This document shows positions 32,180-37,312 of a stretch of 37,312 nt of DNA, one piece after another; positions within the stretch are counted from its first letter, which is position 1; every line of letters starts with the position of its first letter. Position numbers and translations under genes: made by a program. The notes under the pieces are model-generated. The model was given only the letters and a program-made list of their open reading frames with translations. It did no database searches and was not told the origin of the DNA. Origin of the DNA: Chara braunii (Eukaryota; Streptophyta; Charophyceae; Charales; Characeae); contig BFEA01000070.1 in NCBI GenBank assembly GCA_003427395.1, positions 2,297,057-2,334,368 on the forward strand. Reading direction: 5' to 3'.

Positions 32180-33197
32180 CACCAAAGTTGCATTCGGTGA
32201 GCAGTGTAGTGAGACTCTTCTAGTGGAAGATTTTAATAGCACCCAGGGAACCTCACACCCCACTCAAAATTTTTCTGTGGCTAGGAGGTCAAGTGTCAAT
32301 AACCATTTGTGACAGGCAGGGAGCTAAGCAAAATGAGCAAGTGTTGCTCACTCGCTGTTTTCTTTTAATCTTTACCTTCTTGTGATGTTCAACCCCACGC
32401 CCTACTTTGTCTTCCAGTCAGAGTGGTGAAATATGATGTGGAACACGCCATGAAAAAAAAAAAAGTGTGTCAAGGATTTTTGGAAAAATTGAGTGTGCAG
32501 ACTCAGATAGAGCTGAAATCTTCCATGTGGTTCCGGTTTAGAGAGAAATGGCCAGCTTTGCGTTGGAAAGAAATGCTTTCAAACGTTCGTTAATCCAAAA
32601 AGTATCTTTGAACCTCTTTGTGGGCGACTCATCGTTTTTTTTTTATCGGAACGGCAAAGGTACACACATGGGATCTGGTTTTCGGATTAAGTCTTAACGT
32701 TGTTCGCTATAGAGTTGCGAATTCGACGTGGATGACCCCATCCTGGTTGCTCTTTCCTTGTATTCGTCCTCGCCACGTGTCTGGTAATGAAACCTTTTTT
32801 TTTCTGACAGCGCTCGGTGCGACAACAATCTCTGCACAGAGTGTTGGGCCAATGGGGTGTCATTGTCGTCCACGGGATGACAATCAATCCGTTAAAAGAC
32901 CATAACAATGAGAACTGGGGAAAATGAGTATCAATAATAACAAAACCAGCACCTATGAATCCGAAGCACCGCGTTTCGAGAGGAAAATAGTAAGTTCGTC
33001 GATCTTGGCAACGACTTCTCGTAAGTCTCACTCGCATAGACGTCTCTTTTCCTCGTTATAGGGGCACAGGAAAGGTTGAGATACGAGAAGTCCACGCCCA
33101 GTCGGATCAAGGCATCAGTCCACATGGCACAAGCAAAACGGATTGCGCCTGTCCAATCAATCTGTTATCCGATCACGAGAATAAGCAGACACAACAC
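32180..33197. other. No gene recognised
   Basis: Short ORFs on both strands (such as 32687-33037 minus) show no motif. The stretch follows the 3' end of the inverted LTR copy on the minus strand; no primer-binding site is visible at that end, so the matching internal domain is either lost or unrelated. Confidence 0.4.
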
Positions 33198-33346
33198 TCT
33201 CAAGTGCATCCGTCTCATAGGGGGACACTCCCGACCACGTCAAGCAGGATTTATGCAGGACTTTTTCACGGTGGAGCTTTCGCCGCTCCGGCCGAGTGCG
33301 CTAGCCACAACTCTCACGAACCCTTACGACATGATACGGTTACGCG

Positions 33347-33361
33347 AGGTACAACTTACCT
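33347..33361 (-). promoter_or_regulatory. Conserved hairpin / splice-donor-like site, LTR copy 4
   Basis: The minus strand reads AGGTAAGTTGTACCT, identical to copies 0-2 although the rest of this LTR is strongly diverged. Confidence 0.5.
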
Positions 33362-33658
33362 ATGGCCAAGGGGCTATCACCACCCTTGGACAGGCGTATC
33401 TCCGTCGAGCTATCGAACCATATGCGGAAGCTACGTAGTTGTAATCGCAGAGGTGGCCAAGTCGAGGACGTTTCTCGTACGCAGTAGCATAGGGGGTACG
33501 CGGGGTCGCACACCTTAGTCCGACCCGTATGCGAGCCGTCGCTCTGGGGACTGATGTCCCAAGCGAGACCCGGCGTCGGTCGACTAGGATGATCTATCAA
33601 ACCACATAATACACCATAAAAAAAAAAAAAAAGTCACACACAAAACGCGCTTAGTCCC

Positions 33659-33666
33659 TTTTTATA
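33659..33666 (-). promoter_or_regulatory. Probable LTR TATA box
   Basis: The minus strand reads GGATATAAAAAGGGAC, a strong TATA box about 470 bases before the LTR end. The aligned places in copies 0, 2 and 3 (731, 19321, 23906) are TACAAAAGGG, TACAAAAAAG and TATTAAAGAG, which are decayed versions. Transcription would start about 30 bases downstream, giving a short R-U5. Confidence 0.55.
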
Positions 33667-35370
33667 TCCAATCCATAACTTTTCTAAAACAGAAAACAGT
33701 TGGACGTCATACGCGATACTCAAATAAATAATCGTGAGGACACATGCTTTGTCATATCTACTAACCATGGATGAATAGATAAACAGCCATAGTGATGGTG
33801 TACTATGTAATACCCGTAACTATGTGACTATCAATAGTTTTAAGGGTCACTTTCGCCACTCTAGTGTCGACTGACACTCGCCTTGACGATTAACCTCTTG
33901 AAGCTAGACAACCGCAAATTTTAAGGCAGTTGCGAGTCCTACCCTTTTCTGCACCCTGCTCATGTGAGCGGTAGGCAGACCTCGACCCTTTATAGCAGTT
34001 GAACACCCCTAACACTGAAAGTGGGGCTCCACCTTTGGAGGTTTGGAAACATGTTAAGGGGTTTGACTTTGACAGCTGCAACAGACCTTAACGTCCAACC
34101 ATAAAAATATTAAAAATGAATTCTTTATTTTCTCTTGATAAAGTCTACTTGATCAACGCACAAGGTCATAATGGATCACGCAAATATGCCACATACAAAC
34201 AAAAAATGTTATAGAAACATGTGGTGAACACTCTCACAATCGTAGTATGACTCCCTTCAAAATATACTTATGATCGCAGACAAAAGTCAAATTTGGACTT
34301 CCACTCACAAAACATACATGCAATCACATAAAGGATTCAACATCAGCAAACCACACACTACACGGGGTCAACTTCAACCACCCTTTGCAATCATACCCCT
34401 TGGTCCTTGACATGCTGCTCCCTCACTCCTTTGTCACTGGTTGCTTGCCTCGGTCCCTAGATCAGTGTTGTTGTAGTCCAACATCGTAACCAATAGTGCT
34501 ATGCCTCAGGCTGGTATTAGCAGCCGCACAAATCCATATAAGTGGGTATTGGCGCGACGCTAGGCCCAACCCATACATGTAAAGGTCACTCCTTGGTCTA
34601 CCGACTAAACCTACACTCATCAAGCTTCTGCATCTACCGCGCAGAGGCCCGTTATGACCTCTTACTCCTCCGCTCACTCAGTTACAGAAATCCGCCTCGC
34701 CATGAAAGTTGACCTTCGCGCGAGTGTACGCGCATCACAGTCAAGAGTGTCAGTCAAAGAAAAAGATAACCTAGTCCTAACTTAGTCAAACATGAATAAA
34801 TTGGTCGGTAACTACACCGGATCTTCAAGGCTCAACAAGGAAGAGAAATGATCATGTGCGCTCAAAACTCCGCCCCCCCCCCACTGCCTATTCTTTTCAG
34901 TTGAACTTGAATATATAATTTATTCGAACGCAAAAGTTGGTTGCGTCTCGCGCAACGCACCTAAATTTTGAGCTAAAACTTATTTATCGCCACTTGCAAA
35001 AAACAGGGTGGATACCCTTGTGAGGATATTCACACCGACAACGGTATACCTTATCTTCCATGCATCTTGCAAGTTAATCTAATCAAGAGGACAATCATCA
35101 TTCATTCGTGCGAATATGCATGATGCATCCTATCAGAATCTTAATTCGCCTCATCATTGGAGCAATAACTTAATCGATATATACATGTGAGAGATCACCC
35201 ATCCATAGCCCGCTATGTACTGAGCTCGTTGGTCTTTCAAATTCAACTATACCCGTCCTCGTGAGATTCAATTGAATTCAATGAGACTAGCATGACAAAA
35301 TCCCGAGAGTTGGTAGGGACGAGAGAGTTATTGAAACTTTCCGACATTCATGGCGAAAATACCAAAACAA

Positions 35371-35372
<2 letters not shown>

Positions 35373-35418
<46 letters not shown>

Positions 35419-35442
35419 AGAGAGAGAGAAAAAAAAAAAAAA
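35373..35442. repeat. Compound microsatellite (TA)n-(GA)n-(A)n
   Basis: About 44 bases of TA, then about 12 of GA, then an A-run. The ORF through it is an artefact. Confidence 0.95.
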
Positions 35443-37312
35443 TTAAGTCGAAAAGAACATAGCTTGAACGAAAAAAAGGGACCAAAAAAAAGTTACGAAC
35501 ACAAGAGATCTAAGAACCAGAAAAGGCAATCCGCCGTGAACTTAGCTTCCAAGAAAAAGAAGGAAACGAATATCAAAACCCGCAAACCCTCTGCTCTCTA
35601 ACTATGGCCCAGACCATATAACCACTCGCTCACATAAACCTTCCTTTCCCTGATACTGACGATTCCGAACACCATATACCAACCTCTACACCACAATGAT
35701 CGTCACCCCGCCAACTCAGCTTCTACACCGACTTGCCCAGATCCTGCAGTCCGTCGCAGCCATCCGGTGCACAGCCTTGCAAAACTGCAGTCAGCCAATC
35801 AGGACTTTTGGACTTGCCATGCATACACATCATCTAGCCACGACTTCCCAGAAGCTGGTAGATGGGCAGAGAGAGAGTTTTTCGGATGCGCTTGCAGCTT
35901 TTGTAATTGAGAAGAGGAAGATAAGAGATTGGAAGGACCGGGACGGAGGTAGGACATGGTGAGAAAAGGGTTTGGGTTAATCGCCCAGGGTAAGCCATAC
36001 CGGCCCCCGCAAGTTCCTTCTCAGCCAATCAGATTATAATGTGAGGGGATTATCTTCCTTACACGATGCCACCTGATGGTTTCGAGTACCCTGAGGGAGG
36101 GGATCGGTAGGGAGTCCTTGTACGGGGATGAGGGCGGGAAGAAGGAGGACGCGAAAAGTAGTGTAGAGCGGGACCAAGATTCAAACGAGAGGAAGCGGGA
36201 GAGAAGCGCGGAGAGAGAGGGGATGGAAAACAGTTACAGATGGAGAGAAGAAGGTGCGAAGAGGGGAGAGGCGAAAATGGCATGGGGATAGCAGGAAGCA
36301 AGAGAGAGGGGGGGGGGGGGCGAGGATAATTTTGTACACATGGTGCCGGCACAGAAACAAAAAGCCACCAAAACAGTTATGTCTCGCCCGTTCTAGCTCC
36401 TAAGACTAATTCAAGATTGAGAAATTCAAATACGATTTCGGCATCCAAGATTGGGCGTGGGAAAACTCCTACGCCAATTCAGATTCCCTTCGGAGTTTCA
36501 TAGAGCCTTGTAGGACAAATTTTCTCGCAAGAAAGGACACGTTAGCATGAAGCACGGGTGCAAATTCCAGATTCCGAACTGCAGAACAAAATTCCTAGTG
36601 TGCTCGCCGATTCCTATGTAAGTTCCCGGATCGTTGGAAAGAAGGTCCGGAGAAAGACAACAACACAAAAAGGTGAGAGGGCCTTGGTGGCCGTTGATGC
36701 GAGATTCCATTCATCAACCACTGGCAAAACGAAGGCCTCTAAGGCCCATTAGCACGACTAGCAAATTCAGGAGCTGGTATGTGACGAACCACTTCCCGAA
36801 CCCGTGCCATCTCTCTTACCCTTTCTTTTGCTTGTATTATACCGACCCCCAGAAAAACCCCATTTCGATTTTTTGTTTCTTTTCTAGAGGCTTTTTCGAC
36901 TTCTGGGATCTGTTTTTCCTTTTTGCAAGTCGAAAAATACATGGAAATTTACGTGCGCTTTAGCGAGTGCACTGGGAATCGGGCTCGGCAATTGGGAACT
37001 CCGGGATAAGCGGAACTTCGACGTGTCATTTTCGAGTGTGTGAATGTTCTTGGGCGCGTCTGGGAAAACTCTCGGAATTTTGCATGAATACGAATGGGCG
37101 TAAGATTTTCTTTTCCCGCGTCGCTTTTTCGCGGGCAGATATGGTGATTTCAATTTTGAATTAGGAGAGAAGCAAGTCGTAACTGTTTCAGTGCCTTTTT
37201 CTTTCTTTTTGTTGGCGGCGCCGCGTATGCAGAACTTTCTCATCTCTGTCCCCCGCATCGCTCCCTCCCGCACCTCCCTTCCCTTCTCCCTCCTTTTTCT
37301 CTCCCCTCCGTA
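35443..37312. other. Apparently single-copy DNA, possible gene flank
   Basis: No match to the repeats elsewhere in the window and no coding frame longer than about 130 codons with a recognisable motif. Two CCAAT boxes in the context CAGCCAATCAG occur at about 35794 and 36024. A purine-biased tract lies at about 36075-36325, ending in a run of 13 G. The last 150 bases are strongly CT-rich. This fits a promoter or 5' UTR of a gene beyond the right edge, but nothing proves it. Confidence 0.35.
36075..36325 (+). repeat. Purine-biased tract with G13 run
   Basis: About 250 bases in which the plus strand is mostly G and A (GAGAGAAGCGCGGAGAGAGA type), ending with 13 G at 36308-36320. ORFs here (36076-36291 and its antisense) reflect composition only. 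Confidence 0.8.

Larger units (their letters stand above)
33198..35080 (-). mobile_element. Inverted, deleted copy of the giant LTR element (copy 4)
   Basis: Read on the minus strand it starts near 35080 with internal-domain sequence matching 12850-13450 (TGTCGGTGTGAATA, ACCGACCAATTTATT, AGCACTATTGGTTA). Near 34400 it jumps to LTR sequence matching 18590 onward (GTTGACCCCGTGTAGTGTG) and continues to the terminal CTTGAGA at 33198. The polypurine tract and the 5' two thirds of the LTR are deleted between these blocks. It is as diverged as copy 3. It keeps the best TATA-like box of all copies and the donor-like site at 33347-33361. Confidence 0.75.

Noticed and set aside
35350-35601. 83-codon ORF with a YIYIYI stretch and basic tail
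   Set aside because: Translated microsatellite and A-rich sequence.
36059-36352. Proline-rich minus ORF and its plus-strand Arg/Glu-rich counterpart
   Set aside because: Both arise from the purine-biased tract, so composition explains them.

Overview
The window is repeat-dominated nuclear DNA of a plant-lineage eukaryote. I see no host gene, rRNA, tRNA gene or CRISPR array. On the minus strand between about 26 and 30 kb are two broken reading frames: a coiled-coil ORF1, and an RT-like ORF2 with the order cysteine-rich block, 'MDHNMGDTYVCC', 'KAYCIPKH', 'SFDIKDMF'. From memory these resemble a retroelement family abundant in the charophyte alga Chara. That identification is recall-based inference, not a search result.

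Left side, 1-24407 (+ strand): a family of very large LTR retrotransposons. The central copy can be delimited. The 5' LTR is 2653-5708, shortened by a 2.3 kb internal deletion. A primer-binding site at 5711-5728 matches the 3' end of plant tRNA-Asp with two changes. The internal domain is 5711-14466, a polypurine tract lies at 14447-14466, and the 3' LTR is 14467-19839 (5.37 kb, TG...CA). The internal domain holds an unidentified small ORF (8203-8562) and a decayed gag ending in an RGG-rich tail (8904-10028). No protease, RT, RNase H or integrase is visible, so the element looks like a gag-only, non-autonomous giant. A further LTR 3' part (about 165-1232) is joined to the last 1.4 kb of an internal domain (1233-2652), which runs through its own polypurine tract straight into the 5' LTR, giving a multi-LTR tandem. 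A more diverged, 5'-truncated LTR (19840-24407) abuts the 3' LTR and carries a hAT-like MITE.

The LTRs carry two unusual internal repeats. One is a run of 60-90 base repeats with a conserved loop and differing but self-complementary arms. The other is a five-copy, about 125-base array of alternating A/B type. A conserved AGGTAAGTTGTACCT hairpin or splice-donor-like site lies near the LTR 3' end in all five copies.

At the extreme left edge (11-70) all conserved parts of a type III hammerhead ribozyme are present: three helices, CUGAUGA, GAAA and a GUU cleavage site.

Right side, 24408-37312: a tRNA-derived SINE with 15-base target duplications (minus), a nested fold-back region, the ORF1/ORF2 retroelement remnant (minus, probably Penelope-like) with a 296-base MITE inside ORF1, a LINE ORF2 remnant (minus), a 205-base tandem duplication, a fifth inverted copy of the giant LTR family (33198 to about 35080), and 1.9 kb of apparently single-copy DNA with two CCAAT boxes and a purine tract.
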